A stretch of DNA of 55,727 bases from Deltaproteobacteria bacterium (GTDB lineage: Bacteria; Desulfobacterota; Dissulfuribacteria; Dissulfuribacterales; QOAL01), in the NCBI GenBank assembly GCA_015493475.1, contig WGDC01000051.1:1-55727 (forward strand), read 5' to 3'. The notes beneath the pieces were generated by a model. It was given only the letters and a program-made list of their open reading frames with translations. It was not told the DNA's origin and searched no databases. Positions within the stretch are counted from its first letter, which is position 1. Every line of letters starts with the position of its first letter. Positions 36,899 to 47,152 of the stretch are shown piece after piece. Position numbers and translations under genes: made by a program.

Positions 36899-38599
36899 TT
36901 ATACCAGAAGCATCTCTGTCGTGGCCTTGCCAGCAGGCACCATCGGAAACACGCCCTCTTCCCTAGCAATGGCGAACTCCATAATGGTCAGACAGTCTGT
37001 TGCAAGGCCCTTCTTCAAGGTATCCTCCACCTCTTCAGGCTTTGTAGCCCTGAATCCCTTGGCCCCGTATGCCTCTGCCAGTTTTACAAAATCAGGGGTA
37101 ACGGAAAATTCAGTGGCGGCGTAGCGCCTGTCGTAAAAAAGCTCCTGCCACTGACGAACCATCCCCAGGAACTGGTTGTTAAGGATAATTATCTTTACAG
37201 GCAGTTTCTGCTCCATTGCGGTGGCCATCTCCTGTATGCACATCTGTATGCTTCCATCTCCAGCCACGTCCACAACAAGCTTGTTCGGAAAGGCCATCTG
37301 TGCCCCAATGGCCGCTGGGAACCCATAGCCCATGGTGCCAAGGCCCCCTGATGTGAGCAGAGTGCGAGGCTCGTCAAACTTGTAAAACTGGGCCGTCCAC
37401 ATCTGGTTCTGGCCAACTTCAGTAGTAATTATGGCCTTACCCTTTGTGAGTTCGTAGAGCTTTTCTATAACGTACTGCGGCTTAATTACACCCGGCTCCG
37501 TCTTGTAGGTAAGGGGGTGCCTTGCTTCCCAAGCGCGAATCTGGTCCCACCAGGGCTGGAATTTTTCTCGCCACACCTCTTGCGGACGCCCATCTTCTTC
37601 TATCGTCCTAACGAGTTTCTTGAGGGCCTTTCTGCAGTCACCCACTATGGGAACATCCACCTTAACGTTTTTCTGGATGGAGGTGGGATCTATATCTATA
37701 TGGATAATGGAGGCATTCGGCGCGAATGCCTCTATCTTACCGGTCACCCTGTCATCGAATCTGGCACCCACTGCTATTATGAGATCCGTGTTGGCCATGG
37801 CCATGTTGGCGCAATAAGTTCCGTGCATGCCAAGCATTCCGAGGCTTTGTTCGTGGGTTCCGGGAAACCCTCCGAGCCCCATCAAGGTCATCGTTACAGG
37901 CGCACAAATTGATTCGGCGAGTTTCCTAAGCTCCTTGTGGGCATTCGCTATGATTACGCCCCCTCCTGCATAAATTATTGGCTGTTTCGACCTTTCGATG
38001 AGTTTGAATGCACGCTCGATCTGTCTTGTATGCGGTTCTACCACAGGGTTATAGGAACGAAGCTTTATCTTATCCGGGTAATCGAACTCGGCCACCTGAT
38101 TCTGGATATCTTTTGGCAGGTCTATCAGGACCGGCCCTGGTCTGCCTGAACTTGCGATATAAAAGGCCTCCTTGAGGATTGCAGGGAGCTTATGAACATC
38201 CTTTACAAGGTAGTTATGCTTCGTGCATGGCCTGGTAATCCCCACTATGTCTACTTCCTGAAAGGCATCGTTTCCGATCAGGCTCGTCGGGACCTGGCCG
38301 GTAAATACCACCATCGGTATGGAATCCATGTATGCGGTCGCAATACCGGTTACGGTGTTGGTGGCACCTGGGCCTGAGGTTGCTATGCAAACGCCAACCT
38401 TTCCTGTTGCCCTTGCAAAACCGTCCGCCGCATGGGCCGCGCCCTGTTCATGCCTGACAAGAACATGCTTAATACCGCCATCCTTTTCCAAAGCGTCGTA
38501 AACATCGATGATGGCACCGCCCGGAAATCCAAAAACCACGTTCACGCCCTCCCGTTTGAGGGCCTCTACTACCATCTGTTTTCCTGGCAACTTTGTCAT
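36899..38599 (-). CDS. ilvB: Acetolactate synthase large (catalytic) subunit
   Basis: A 566-residue thiamine diphosphate enzyme. The N-terminal [14 protein letters not shown] and [12 protein letters not shown] hold the activating Glu region, and the C-terminal [15 protein letters not shown] with the later [10 protein letters not shown] binds ThDP-Mg. It condenses two pyruvates to acetolactate. It is the first gene of the ilv-psd-pss-leu-asd run and has a good promoter at 38639-38667 and GAGGT before the ATG. Confidence 0.97.
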   Translation of the reverse strand: MTKLPGKQMVVEALKREGVNVVFGFPGGAIIDVYDALEKDGGIKHVLVRHEQGAAHAADGFARATGKVGVCIATSGPGATNTVTGIATAYMDSIPMVVFTGQVPTSLIGNDAFQEVDIVGITRPCTKHNYLVKDVHKLPAILKEAFYIASSGRPGPVLIDLPKDIQNQVAEFDYPDKIKLRSYNPVVEPHTRQIERAFKLIERSKQPIIYAGGGVIIANAHKELRKLAESICAPVTMTLMGLGGFPGTHEQSLGMLGMHGTYCANMAMANTDLIIAVGARFDDRVTGKIEAFAPNASIIHIDIDPTSIQKNVKVDVPIVGDCRKALKKLVRTIEEDGRPQEVWREKFQPWWDQIRAWEARHPLTYKTEPGVIKPQYVIEKLYELTKGKAIITTEVGQNQMWTAQFYKFDEPRTLLTSGGLGTMGYGFPAAIGAQMAFPNKLVVDVAGDGSIQMCIQEMATAMEQKLPVKIIILNNQFLGMVRQWQELFYDRRYAATEFSVTPDFVKLAEAYGAKGFRATKPEEVEDTLKKGLATDCLTIMEFAIAREEGVFPMVPAGKATTEMLLV

Positions 38600-38638
38600 A
38601 TGATTCTACCTCGGAGCTAGAATTTTAAGTGAACCAGT

Positions 38639-38667
38639 ACCATATTCCTACTGAAATTGCTTGTCAA
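38639..38667 (-). promoter_or_regulatory. Sigma70-type promoter of the ilvB operon
   Basis: On the minus strand TTGACA (38667-38662), a 17-nt spacer and TATGGT (38644-38639) precede a leader of about 35 nt before ATG 38599. The -35 is perfect. The leader is too short for a classic peptide attenuator or T-box. Confidence 0.6.
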
Positions 38668-38783
38668 TGGATAGAAAAAATGCATTTTTCCATTAAATTT
38701 TATGCCCTTAAAAAACAGGGGAGTGCAATTTTTTAGTCCTTTGCTATTTATTATATTGGAAAAAACAGGTAATTATTTAGTCC

Positions 38784-40604
38784 ATGGAACCTTCCCCTAT
38801 GTCACTTAAAGTAAGAAGCCCCGCACGACGGGCTGGAAGATGGCTGCTGCTGTGCATCACGGTAGGGCTGCTCGCCGGTCTCGGGGCTATAGCATTCCAC
38901 TTCCTCTGTCACATCGGCCATTTTTTCTTCCTCGATTACCTCGCTGGTTACAAGCCAAGCCATCCTGCCGGGGATCCGCCCCTGTTTCATTACGAGGGCG
39001 CTTCGGAGTTCAGGTGGTGGGTGCTTTGGGTGGTTCCGGCGGTTGGCGGGCTGCTCAGCGGCCTCCTTGTCGCACTTTTCTGCCCAGAGGCCCAGGGCCA
39101 CGGAACCGATGCAGCCATAGAGGCATATCATAAATACAACGGCCTCATCCCCGCAAAGGTACCCTTTGTCAAGATGATTGCTTCTTTTCTTACTCTTGGT
39201 TCCGGAGGCTCTGGAGGAAGCGAAGGGCCGATATGCCAGATAGGGGCGGGACTTGGCTCTCTTCTCGCACAGACGCTCAAGGTTCCGCCAAGGGAAATGC
39301 GGATACTCATGGCAGCCGGTCTTGGAGCAGGCATCGGAAGTATATTCCGGGCACCCCTAACCGGGGCGCTTTTCGCATCTGAAATACTCTACAAGGACCC
39401 GGAATTCGAGGCGGATGTTATCATCCCCACAGCCATTGCATCTACTATCGCTTACTCTCTATTTTGCAGCGTGTACGGTTGGGGCTCTCTTTTCAGGGCC
39501 GAGGACTACAGATTTTCTAATGTGCTGGCGCTCGGTCCCTACGCGGTCCTGGCCCTTTGCCTTACCATAGGTGTCTTTCTATTCGTAACTCTTTTCTGGG
39601 GATTCCACGATTTCTTCCAAAAAAAAGTCAACCTGCCTCTCTGGTTGAAACCTGCCCTTGGAGGAATAATGACAGGTACCCTTGGACTGTTCCTGCCCCA
39701 GGTACTTGGTTTCAGCTACGGATTTATCCAAGACGGCCTTTACAACAAGGTAACCATGTACCTTTTTATAGCGGTAGCCATTGGAAAAATTCTCGCTACG
39801 ACCTTTTCAATCGGATCCGGAGGAAGCGGCGGTGTCTTTGGACCGTCAGTGGTCATAGGAGGCTCCATTGGAGGCGCGGTAGGACTCTTTTTCCATAATA
39901 TTGTTCCAAATATCGTACCTTCCGCCTCACCTTTCATTATCGTTGGCATGGCGGGCTTCCTGGCCGGCAATTCCAATATTCCCATAACGGCCGTAATAGT
40001 GGTCAGCGAGATAACCAGTTCCTACCACCTTCTTCTCCCTAGCATGATGGTATGCTCCCTGAGCTACTTTCTTTGCAGACGATGGAATTTGTACAGGGCT
40101 CAAGTTAAAAGCAAGATCGACAGCCCGGTTCACAAAGGAGACTTCCTTAACGATATACTCGAGGGAATCACCGTGGCAGACATTTTCAATCCGGAACGGG
40201 TCTTTGCGGTAATACCCGAGGACATGACATTTTCCCAGTTCAGGAGATTTTTCCAGGCTACCGAACAGCATTACTTTCCAGTCGTGGACAAGGAGGGAAG
40301 GCTTTCCGGAATCTTTTCTATAAATGACATAAGGCACTTCCTGTTCGACAGGGATCTCGGTGACATACTACTCGTAAAGGACTTTGCCCGGAAACATGTG
40401 ATAACAACGACACCTTCTGAAGACGTGAATACGCTTTTAAGGAAATTCACCATCAGAAACATAGACATGATGCCCGTGGTGGACGACGACGACCCAAGAA
40501 AATTCCTTGGCATGATCAGCAGAAGAGAGGTTATAGACTTCTACAACAAGACCCTGAACCAGTTAAAGGAATCAAAAAGGGATGTTCAGGAGATACCTTT
40601 TTAA
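38784..40604 (+). CDS. CLC-type chloride channel/antiporter with C-terminal CBS pair
   Basis: A 606-residue protein: CLC membrane domain (about 1-430) then two CBS domains (ADIFNPERVFAVIPEDM and FARKHVITTTPSEDVN). The gating-glutamate motif is GSEGP where E. coli has GREGP, and the later GGVFGP matches GxFxP. The first selectivity motif is GHGTD rather than GSGIP, so the anion-coordinating Ser is His. The CBS pair probably senses adenine nucleotides. It is transcribed divergently from ilvB; the start at 38784 has a weak ribosome site. The transported anion is uncertain. Confidence 0.9.
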   Translation: MEPSPMSLKVRSPARRAGRWLLLCITVGLLAGLGAIAFHFLCHIGHFFFLDYLAGYKPSHPAGDPPLFHYEGASEFRWWVLWVVPAVGGLLSGLLVALFCPEAQGHGTDAAIEAYHKYNGLIPAKVPFVKMIASFLTLGSGGSGGSEGPICQIGAGLGSLLAQTLKVPPREMRILMAAGLGAGIGSIFRAPLTGALFASEILYKDPEFEADVIIPTAIASTIAYSLFCSVYGWGSLFRAEDYRFSNVLALGPYAVLALCLTIGVFLFVTLFWGFHDFFQKKVNLPLWLKPALGGIMTGTLGLFLPQVLGFSYGFIQDGLYNKVTMYLFIAVAIGKILATTFSIGSGGSGGVFGPSVVIGGSIGGAVGLFFHNIVPNIVPSASPFIIVGMAGFLAGNSNIPITAVIVVSEITSSYHLLLPSMMVCSLSYFLCRRWNLYRAQVKSKIDSPVHKGDFLNDILEGITVADIFNPERVFAVIPEDMTFSQFRRFFQATEQHYFPVVDKEGRLSGIFSINDIRHFLFDRDLGDILLVKDFARKHVITTTPSEDVNTLLRKFTIRNIDMMPVVDDDDPRKFLGMISRREVIDFYNKTLNQLKESKRDVQEIPF

Positions 40605-40674
40605 ATCCGGGAAGCTGCCTTTTAGGGAAAGGGTTGTCTTTAAACGGCAACGGCAAGGCTCCCCCCAAAAAAAA

Positions 40675-40698
40675 CCCCGGCTATACAAAAAACCGGGG
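40675..40698 (-). terminator. Second intrinsic terminator of the ribosomal super-operon
   Basis: Read on the minus strand, CCCCGG (40698-40693), a 12-nt loop and CCGGGG (40680-40675) are followed by eight T residues. It lies about 160 nt beyond the rplQ stop and behind the first terminator. Confidence 0.75.
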
Positions 40699-40743
40699 GG
40701 AAACCGATCTCCAACAACCCAACCACCATTTTTTCATAAAAAA

Positions 40744-40770
40744 AGCCCTTCCAATCTCATTGGAAGGGCT
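40744..40770 (-). terminator. First intrinsic terminator of the ribosomal super-operon
   Basis: A perfect 12-bp stem (AGCCCTTCCAAT / ATTGGAAGGGCT) around a 3-nt loop is followed on the minus strand by a run of six T residues past the closing pair. It lies 87 nt past the rplQ stop. It lacks a T-run on the plus strand, so it serves the minus-strand operon rather than the CLC gene. Confidence 0.9.
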
Positions 40771-40856
40771 ACCATAGCCATTTATCTATTGATTTGTTCC
40801 AGATAAATTTGGTTACTTATTAACCTTTTTCACAGACATAGTCAAGAAAATTTTAA

Positions 40857-41606
40857 CTATTTCCCCTCCTCATGCGAATTCTTGTCTTCCTCTTCCCCCT
40901 TTGACGCCGATTCACTGGCTGCTGAACTCTCGTCTGGAGCTGGCGGCTCCTCCGTGGATCCATCCTTCAGAGTTCCTTCCTCCATTTCCTCCACTGGCGT
41001 GACATTACCGTCACTTGCTCCTTCTCCATCCTTGTTGTTAGTGAGAGGAGTTTCATCAGGCCCCGCCTCCACAGCCTCAGCCATAGAATCAAGGATATCT
41101 TCAGCCGAAGCTTGACCTTGGGACTCCGGTTCAGATACCGAAGAACCCTCCGCCTCTGGCTCCTGGCCCTCAGCAGCAACCTCTGGGATAATCGTGGGCG
41201 CCACCTGCTCGGCAACCTCCTTCTTCCGACCTGGCTTTGAAACTTGGAGAGATTCCGTCACGAGCTCTATGATACACATCATTGCTCCGTCCCCCGTCCT
41301 AGGGCCTATTCGGACTATTCTCGTGTATCCACCTCGTCTGGCAGCCATCCCGGGTCCGATTTCAGCGAAAAGCTTGCCCACCACACCCTTATCCATGATG
41401 AATGAAAGCGCCTGACGCCTTGAATGAAGACTGCCCTCCTTTGCAAGGCTTATAAGCTTATCAGCCACCCGTCTGAGCTCCTTCGCCCTTGTGACCGTGG
41501 TGGTTATCCGGCCATGCATGAAAAGAGAGGTAACCATGTTCCTGAACATGGCCTTTCTGTGGGCCGTCTTGACCCCAAAATATTTCGCTCTTCTTCTGTG
41601 CCTCAT
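40857..41606 (-). CDS. rplQ: Ribosomal protein L17 with a long, largely acidic C-terminal extension
   Basis: The first 120 residues are a normal bacterial L17 ([20 protein letters not shown] and following, ending CIIELVTE). The remaining 120 or so residues are rich in Glu, Ser, Ala, Asp and Pro with no visible motif, giving 249 in total against the usual 115-130. The tail is probably disordered and negatively charged apart from a few basic residues at its start. The ATG overlaps the rpoA stop by one base. It is the last gene of the super-operon. Confidence 0.96.
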   Translation of the reverse strand: MRHRRRAKYFGVKTAHRKAMFRNMVTSLFMHGRITTTVTRAKELRRVADKLISLAKEGSLHSRRQALSFIMDKGVVGKLFAEIGPGMAARRGGYTRIVRIGPRTGDGAMMCIIELVTESLQVSKPGRKKEVAEQVAPTIIPEVAAEGQEPEAEGSSVSEPESQGQASAEDILDSMAEAVEAGPDETPLTNNKDGEGASDGNVTPVEEMEEGTLKDGSTEEPPAPDESSAASESASKGEEEDKNSHEEGK

Positions 41607-42646
41607 TATTTGTTACCTTCCTTGTCCTCATCCGTCTCCGGAGGTATCCAACCCTCCAAATTCATTCCGAGGGTCAGCCCCATGGAATCTAGTATCCTGA
41701 GAATCTCTTCGAGTGACTTCCTGCCAAAATTTTTGGTCTTCAGCATCTCCTGTTCGCTCTTTTGCACCAGCTCGCCAATATAGTGAATGTTGGCATTCTT
41801 GAGACAGTTGGCAGAACGAACTGAAAACTCAAGCTCGTCTATACGCTTGTTTAGATCCTTCAATTTATCCATATATGGAGGACCGGCAGGCTTTTCTTCT
41901 GGTTCCTCAGTCTCATCGAAGTTAATAAAAACGGTTACCTGCTCTTTCAGGATCTTCGCAGCATAAGCCACTGCGTCCTCTGGAACCGCACTCCCATCAG
42001 TCCAGATTTCCATAATCAACTTGTCATAATCGGTTCTCTGGCCTACCCTGGCTTGCGATACCTTGAAATTTACCTTCTTGATAGGGGAAAAAAGGGAATC
42101 CACCGGAATGGTGCCAACAGCTTCGTCCTCGAGGCTGTGGGCGTTTTCCTCTGCGGGAACGTAACCCTTTCCCCACCTCACCAGCATCTCCATGGAAATC
42201 TCGCCATCCTCTGTAAGAGTGGCGATTTTATGTCCAGGATTCAGCACCTCACATCCCCCTTGGGAATCCACGAGGTCTCCGGCAGTCAAAACACAAGGAC
42301 CCTTTTTCTCTACATGAAGTCTCTTTTCCTCATCATTGGAAAGCCTGAAACGTACGCCCTTCAGATTGAGAATTATGGCGGTAACATCCTCTATCACACC
42401 AGGTATCGTGGCCAGCTCATGCTCTACCCCCTCTATGCGCACTGCTACTATTGCTGCCCCTTGCAGGGAGGCTAAGAGGATCCGCCTCAAGGCATTGCCA
42501 AGAGTGATACCATAACCCCTTTCCAGGGGCTCGCATGAGAATTTGGCATATTCATCCGTCCTGGTATCCTTTTTGACTTCTATACGCTTTGGCTTGATTA
42601 ACTCTCGCCAGTTTCTGTAAAATGGTTTCTGATTTGTATTAGCCAT
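41606..42646 (-). CDS. rpoA: RNA polymerase alpha subunit
   Basis: A 346-residue protein. The N-terminal dimerisation domain has the [22 protein letters not shown] segment in 48-70 or so; a charged linker ([10 protein letters not shown]) follows, then the C-terminal domain with the [11 protein letters not shown] and LGMNLEGW helices that contact DNA and activators. It is in the standard alpha-operon place between rpsD and rplQ. Confidence 0.98.
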   Translation of the reverse strand: MANTNQKPFYRNWRELIKPKRIEVKKDTRTDEYAKFSCEPLERGYGITLGNALRRILLASLQGAAIVAVRIEGVEHELATIPGVIEDVTAIILNLKGVRFRLSNDEEKRLHVEKKGPCVLTAGDLVDSQGGCEVLNPGHKIATLTEDGEISMEMLVRWGKGYVPAEENAHSLEDEAVGTIPVDSLFSPIKKVNFKVSQARVGQRTDYDKLIMEIWTDGSAVPEDAVAYAAKILKEQVTVFINFDETEEPEEKPAGPPYMDKLKDLNKRIDELEFSVRSANCLKNANIHYIGELVQKSEQEMLKTKNFGRKSLEEILRILDSMGLTLGMNLEGWIPPETDEDKEGNK

Positions 42647-42669
42647 AATCCCTTTTGTTTTGCTACCGC

Positions 42670-43296
42670 TTACTTGGAGTAGAACTCAACGATGTATTGT
42701 TCCTGAATGGGCATGGTAATGTGAGAGCGTTCAGGCATGGCCTTGACGACGCCTTTCTTGTTGTCGGCGTCGAGCTCGAGCCAGTCCGGCACTCCCCGCC
42801 TCGCAACTGCCTCGATGGCTTGAACTATTGGTACTATGTCCTTGCTCTTCTCCCTAACCTTTATCTCGTCACCAACCCTTACTTGAAAAGAGGGAATATC
42901 CACGCGGCACCCGTTTATGAGGAAATGGCCATGCTTAACGAGTTGTCGTGCCTGAGACCTCGAATCCGCCAACCCAAGCCTGTAAATCACGTTATCAAGG
43001 CGCCTTTCTAGAAGAACCAGCAAGTTGGTGCCCGTAACACCCTTTTGACTATCGGCAAGCTCAAAATAGTGCCTGAACTGTGATTCCTTGATACCGTAGA
43101 TTCTCCTGACACGCTGCTTTTCTCTCAAACGGATCCCGTAGTCCGAAACCTTTATCCGTCCCCTCCCATGCTGGCCAGGGGCATAGCTTCTTCTTTCAAA
43201 GGCGCATTTTTCAGAAAAACACCTATCCCCCTTGAGAAAGAGCTTACTGCCTTCTCTTCTACACAATCTACACCTCGGTCCTGTATACCTTGCCAC
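42670..43296 (-). CDS. rpsD: Ribosomal protein S4
   Basis: A 208-residue protein with a C+ zinc motif (Cys9, Cys12, Cys26, Cys31) and an S4 RNA-binding domain ([20 protein letters not shown]). It binds 16S rRNA early in 30S assembly and often represses the alpha operon. It lies between rpsK and rpoA as usual. Confidence 0.98.
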   Translation of the reverse strand: MARYTGPRCRLCRREGSKLFLKGDRCFSEKCAFERRSYAPGQHGRGRIKVSDYGIRLREKQRVRRIYGIKESQFRHYFELADSQKGVTGTNLLVLLERRLDNVIYRLGLADSRSQARQLVKHGHFLINGCRVDIPSFQVRVGDEIKVREKSKDIVPIVQAIEAVARRGVPDWLELDADNKKGVVKAMPERSHITMPIQEQYIVEFYSK

Positions 43297-43353
43297 TATA
43301 TTCCTCCGATTCTTCTCAAAGACTCACTCGTATGACGGTTTTAAAAGGTGAAC

Positions 43354-43740
43354 CTACACTCTCCGTCTCTTGGGCGGACGGCAGCCGTTGTGGGGCAGAG
43401 GGGTAACATCCCTTATCACTGTTATCTGGAGGCCTGCGGTCTGAAGCGCCCGGAGGGCGGCCTCCCTGCCACTGCCAGGCCCCTTGACCTCAACCTCCAG
43501 GGTGCGAACTCCATGCTCTACAGCCTTTCTTGCAGCATTTTCAGAAGCAACCTGAGCCGCAAATGGAGTACCCTTCCTGGAACCCTTGAATCCGTTAGCC
43601 CCTGAACTTGACCATGATATGGTGTTGCCCTGCTTATCCGTAATGGTGACAATGGTATTGTTAAAGGTGGCCTGTATATGGGCTATGCCTTCCGGTATGT
43701 TCTTTTTTACCTTTTTTCCGCCACGTCTCGGTGGTGACAT
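43354..43740 (-). CDS. rpsK: Ribosomal protein S11
   Basis: A 128-residue protein with the typical [21 protein letters not shown] and the C-terminal [13 protein letters not shown]. It forms part of the 30S platform near the mRNA exit. It sits between rpsM and rpsD. Confidence 0.98.
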   Translation of the reverse strand: MSPPRRGGKKVKKNIPEGIAHIQATFNNTIVTITDKQGNTISWSSSGANGFKGSRKGTPFAAQVASENAARKAVEHGVRTLEVEVKGPGSGREAALRALQTAGLQITVIRDVTPLPHNGCRPPKRRRV

Positions 43741-43755
43741 TTAATCCTCCGTTAA

Positions 43756-44127
43756 TTATTTCTTTTTCTTCTTGATAGCCGCACGCCGGGGGCCTTTCCT
43801 GGTCCTGGCGTTGGTGCATGTACGCTGGCCCCTGACTGGAAGGCCACGCCGGTGCCTCAGGCCCCTGTAACAGCCAAGGTCCATAAGCCTCTTTATATTC
43901 ATGGACACTTCCCTTCGCAGGTCACCTTCCACTTTGTACTCGGCATCAATAATTCTACGAATAGCGGTAATGTCCTCATCTGTCATCTCGTCGGTCTTCT
44001 TATTCCAGGATATCCCGGCCTTGTCGAGAATCTTCTGGGCAGACGTCCGGCCTATTCCGTAAATGTATGTTAGGGCAACCTCAAGTCGCTTGTTCTTGGG
44101 CAGATCAACCCCTGCTATTCTTGCCAT
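43756..44127 (-). CDS. rpsM: Ribosomal protein S13
   Basis: A 123-residue protein with [19 protein letters not shown] at the start, the [16 protein letters not shown] loop, and a lysine-rich end. It binds the 30S head and contacts the P-site tRNA and S19. It follows rpmJ. Confidence 0.98.
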   Translation of the reverse strand: MARIAGVDLPKNKRLEVALTYIYGIGRTSAQKILDKAGISWNKKTDEMTDEDITAIRRIIDAEYKVEGDLRREVSMNIKRLMDLGCYRGLRHRRGLPVRGQRTCTNARTRKGPRRAAIKKKKK

Positions 44128-44142
44128 TTTCCCCCCTAATTC

Positions 44143-44256
44143 CTAACCTTGACGCTGCTTGTGCCTGGGATTCTTGCAAATTACCCTGACGATTCCCTTA
44201 CGCCGTATTACCTTGCAATCCTTGCATCTTTTCTTTACAGAAGCCTGAACTTTCAT
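44143..44256 (-). CDS. rpmJ: Ribosomal protein L36
   Basis: A 37-residue protein, [15 protein letters not shown] and on to HKQRQG. The zinc ligands Cys11, Cys14, Cys27 and His32 are all present, so this is the C+ form. The position between infA and rpsM is standard. It binds 23S rRNA. Confidence 0.97.
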   Translation of the reverse strand: MKVQASVKKRCKDCKVIRRKGIVRVICKNPRHKQRQG

Positions 44257-44278
44257 TTTTCAATACCCTTCGTAATCC

Positions 44279-44497
44279 TTATTTGGACCTGTAAACCACA
44301 CGTCCCCTTGTTAAATCGTAAGGAGACAGTTCAACCGTTACCCTGTCACCAGGTAAAATCCGTATGTAATGCATGCGCATCTTTCCCGATATGTGGGCTA
44401 ATACCTTATGGCCATTATCGAGCTCCACACGAAACATGGCGTTTGGTAGAGTTTCAACGACCTTGCCTTCCACTTGTATTGCATCCTGTTTGGCCAT
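44279..44497 (-). CDS. infA: Translation initiation factor IF-1
   Basis: A 72-residue OB-fold protein with [19 protein letters not shown] and [16 protein letters not shown]. It occupies the A site during initiation. It lies between map and rpmJ. Confidence 0.98.
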   Translation of the reverse strand: MAKQDAIQVEGKVVETLPNAMFRVELDNGHKVLAHISGKMRMHYIRILPGDRVTVELSPYDLTRGRVVYRSK

Positions 44498-44517
44498 GGT
44501 AACACTCTCTTAAAAAT

Positions 44518-45300
44518 TTAAATGAATCCTTTGCTTAGTATATCCGGACCCTTGTGAGTTATCGCTATGGTATGCTCAAAATGTGCTGCAAGGGCCCTGT
44601 CAGCCGTTACGGCAGTCCAACCGTCTTCCATTATTTCAACGTCAAAAGAACCCATGGTCAGCATGGGCTCTATAGCGATAACCATGCCTTTTTTAAGTAT
44701 TGGTCCGGTCCCTCGTACACCAAAATTAGGCACCTCCGGAGGCTCATGCAATGCCCTTCCCACACCGTGCCCGACGAATTTCCTGACTACCCCAAAGCCA
44801 TGTGATTCCGCAACGTTTTGAACGGCGCAGGAAATGTCGCCAAGTCTATTTTTGGCCTTGGCCTTCCGGATACCCGAATATAGAGCCTCCTTGGTGACCC
44901 TGACAAGCCTTTCCGCATGCTCCGTAGGGGCCTCACCTGCAAAACAGCTGAAGGCGGCATCACCATAGTAACCATCCAAAATAACACCTAAATCTATACT
45001 TACAAGGTCGCCCTTGTTTATAAACCTCTTATCTGAAGGTATCCCGTGTACTATTTCCTCATTTATCGAAATACAAGTACAGGCAGGATAACCATGATAT
45101 CCCTTGAAAGCCGGTTTAGCTCCCCTTTGATTTATCCTTTCGACAGCTATCCGGTCCAATTCCGCAGTCGTAACACCTTCTTTAACAAGCCCCCTGAGCT
45201 CCGATAATATATCCGCAACTATCTGGTTGGCAGCTCTGAGTTTCTCTATCTCCCACGGCGCCTTTAAAATTATTCTCCGACTACCCAGTTTTTTTCTCAC
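44518..45300 (-). CDS. map: Methionine aminopeptidase, type I
   Basis: 260 residues from GTG 45300. Metal ligands are visible: the D of SIDLGV and the D of YYGDAA, then H in GHGVGRALHEPP, E in IEPM and E near the end (HFEHT). It removes the initiator methionine from new proteins. It follows secY with no adk gene between. No better start is seen downstream; the ribosome site at the GTG is weak. Confidence 0.96.
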   Translation of the reverse strand: MRKKLGSRRIILKAPWEIEKLRAANQIVADILSELRGLVKEGVTTAELDRIAVERINQRGAKPAFKGYHGYPACTCISINEEIVHGIPSDKRFINKGDLVSIDLGVILDGYYGDAAFSCFAGEAPTEHAERLVRVTKEALYSGIRKAKAKNRLGDISCAVQNVAESHGFGVVRKFVGHGVGRALHEPPEVPNFGVRGTGPILKKGMVIAIEPMLTMGSFDVEIMEDGWTAVTADRALAAHFEHTIAITHKGPDILSKGFI

Positions 45301-45317
45301 AATATTGTAAACAGGGT

Positions 45318-46622
45318 CTACCTGCCTTTAAGTTTGGCTCCCTGAATCAGTCCTTCGTAGTTTCTCGTGATTAAATAGGACTCTATTTGTCCAAGCGTAT
45401 CCATGGCAACGCCCACCACGATTAAGAGAGCGGTACCACCAAAATAGAACGGTACGTTGAACTTAGTAATCAGCACACTCGGCAACACGCATACAAAGGA
45501 GACGTATATTGCGCCTATAAGAGTAATCCTAGACAAGATATTATCTATGAATTCCGCCGTTTTTCTTCCTGGCCTGATACCGGGTATGTAACCACCGTTC
45601 TTCTGCAGATTTTCCGCTATATCTGTAGGATTAATTATGATGGCTGTATAGAAATAGCAGAAGAATATAATAAGGACCACATAGATGGCCTCGTAAACCA
45701 GGCTGCCTGGTCTCAACGCCTGGGCCACAGACTGCATCCACGGCACCCTGATAAAGTTGGCTATAGTTGCCGGAAACATGATGATGGAAGATGCGAAAAT
45801 GGGCGGAATAACCCCTGCCGTATTCACCTTCAGGGGCAGGTGTGTACTCTGCCCACCGTAGACCTTCCTGCCCACTACCCTCCTGGCATAATGAATCGGT
45901 ATCCTTCTATGGGCCTTCTCCATAAAACATATAAAGGCCACCACACCAATCATGAGTATCAGCAGGATAACAAGCAGCGGGGCATTGATCTCCCCTGTCT
46001 TCATCAACCTAAAGGTGTCTATTATGGCCGATGGCATTCTCGCTACAATTCCGGCAAATATTATAAGCGATATACCATTGCCGACTCCCCGCTCCGTAAT
46101 CTGTTCACCAAGCCACATCAGGAAAACCGTACCTGACATGAGGGTCAACGCAGTGAGTAGCCGGAACGACCAGCCAGGGTGAGCCACTACCGGTATTCCT
46201 CCGGGAGCGACCATACTTTCCAAACCTATTGAAATACCAAGACCCTGAAGCAGACTCAGTCCAACAGTGCCGTAACGGGTGTACTGGCTCATCTTTTTGT
46301 GGCCTTCTTCACCCTCTTTCTTGAGTTCCTCTAGCTGCGGTACAGCCACCTGTAGCAACTGCAAGATAATGGAAGCGCTAATATATGGCATTATTCCAAG
46401 GGCAAAGATGGAAAATTTTCTCAATGCCCCGCCGGAGAACATGTCAAACATGCCAAACAACGTCCCCTGTGCCCTTGAGAAAAAGGAGGCCAAGGCCTGA
46501 ACATCGATGCCCGGAGTCGGTATCTGGACGCCGATCCTGTATACGGCTAACATCAACAAGGTGAATATAATCCTGTTCCGGAGTTCAGGATAATTTCCGA
46601 GGCCTTCAGCTCCCTTTAGCAC
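45318..46622 (-). CDS. secY: Protein translocase subunit SecY
   Basis: A 434-residue membrane protein with ten hydrophobic segments. GTG 46622 is preceded by GCAGGAG. The signature GISLIIFAGIV and the IPIHYARRVVG cytoplasmic loop are typical. It forms the SecYEG channel for exported and membrane proteins. It follows rplO as in the spc operon. Confidence 0.98.
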   Translation of the reverse strand: MLKGAEGLGNYPELRNRIIFTLLMLAVYRIGVQIPTPGIDVQALASFFSRAQGTLFGMFDMFSGGALRKFSIFALGIMPYISASIILQLLQVAVPQLEELKKEGEEGHKKMSQYTRYGTVGLSLLQGLGISIGLESMVAPGGIPVVAHPGWSFRLLTALTLMSGTVFLMWLGEQITERGVGNGISLIIFAGIVARMPSAIIDTFRLMKTGEINAPLLVILLILMIGVVAFICFMEKAHRRIPIHYARRVVGRKVYGGQSTHLPLKVNTAGVIPPIFASSIIMFPATIANFIRVPWMQSVAQALRPGSLVYEAIYVVLIIFFCYFYTAIIINPTDIAENLQKNGGYIPGIRPGRKTAEFIDNILSRITLIGAIYVSFVCVLPSVLITKFNVPFYFGGTALLIVVGVAMDTLGQIESYLITRNYEGLIQGAKLKGR

Positions 46623-46678
46623 TTATAGCTCCTGCTTCAAATTCCTTTTGAGACCAGTAAAACCGTAAGCAGCTCTAT

Positions 46679-47131
46679 TTACTTGATACCGATCAACTCT
46701 ATGGAGCCGCCGGCACCTTCAATTTTTTCCCTTGCTGTACGGCTCACCGCATGGACCTTAATCTGCACCGCCCTGGCGATATCCCCTTCGCCAAGGATCT
46801 TGACGTATTTCTCTCTCTTCTTAACAAGACCCTTGCCCTTGAGCACCTCTATATCTATAACGCCGTCATGTTCTACGGCAGACAAGTCGGACACATTAAC
46901 GACGCCGAATGACTTCCTGAAGGGATTTTTGAAACCCCTCTTGGGCAACTGCCTGTAAAGAGGCATCTGACCGCCCTGGAATCCCGGCGGAATCGTAGCC
47001 CCAGACCTGGACTTTTGCCCCTTGCTTCCGCGGCAAGACGTCTTACCGTGGCCGCTGCCTATGCCCCTTCCTACTCTCTTTTTTTTCCTTGCCGATCCTG
47101 CGTTTGGTTTAAGGATATCTAAGGTGATCAT
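46679..47131 (-). CDS. rplO: Ribosomal protein L15
   Basis: 150 residues from ATG 47131, giving the usual start MITLDILKPNAGS; the upstream TTG would add seven residues. The Gly/Arg/Lys-rich N-terminus (KKRVGRGIGSGHGKTS) binds 23S rRNA. The gap to rpsE is only 21 nt, so the usual intervening rpmD gene (L30) is missing. Confidence 0.97.
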   Translation of the reverse strand: MITLDILKPNAGSARKKKRVGRGIGSGHGKTSCRGSKGQKSRSGATIPPGFQGGQMPLYRQLPKRGFKNPFRKSFGVVNVSDLSAVEHDGVIDIEVLKGKGLVKKREKYVKILGEGDIARAVQIKVHAVSRTAREKIEGAGGSIELIGIK

Positions 47132-47152
47132 TGCTTTTTCACTCACTCCCAA

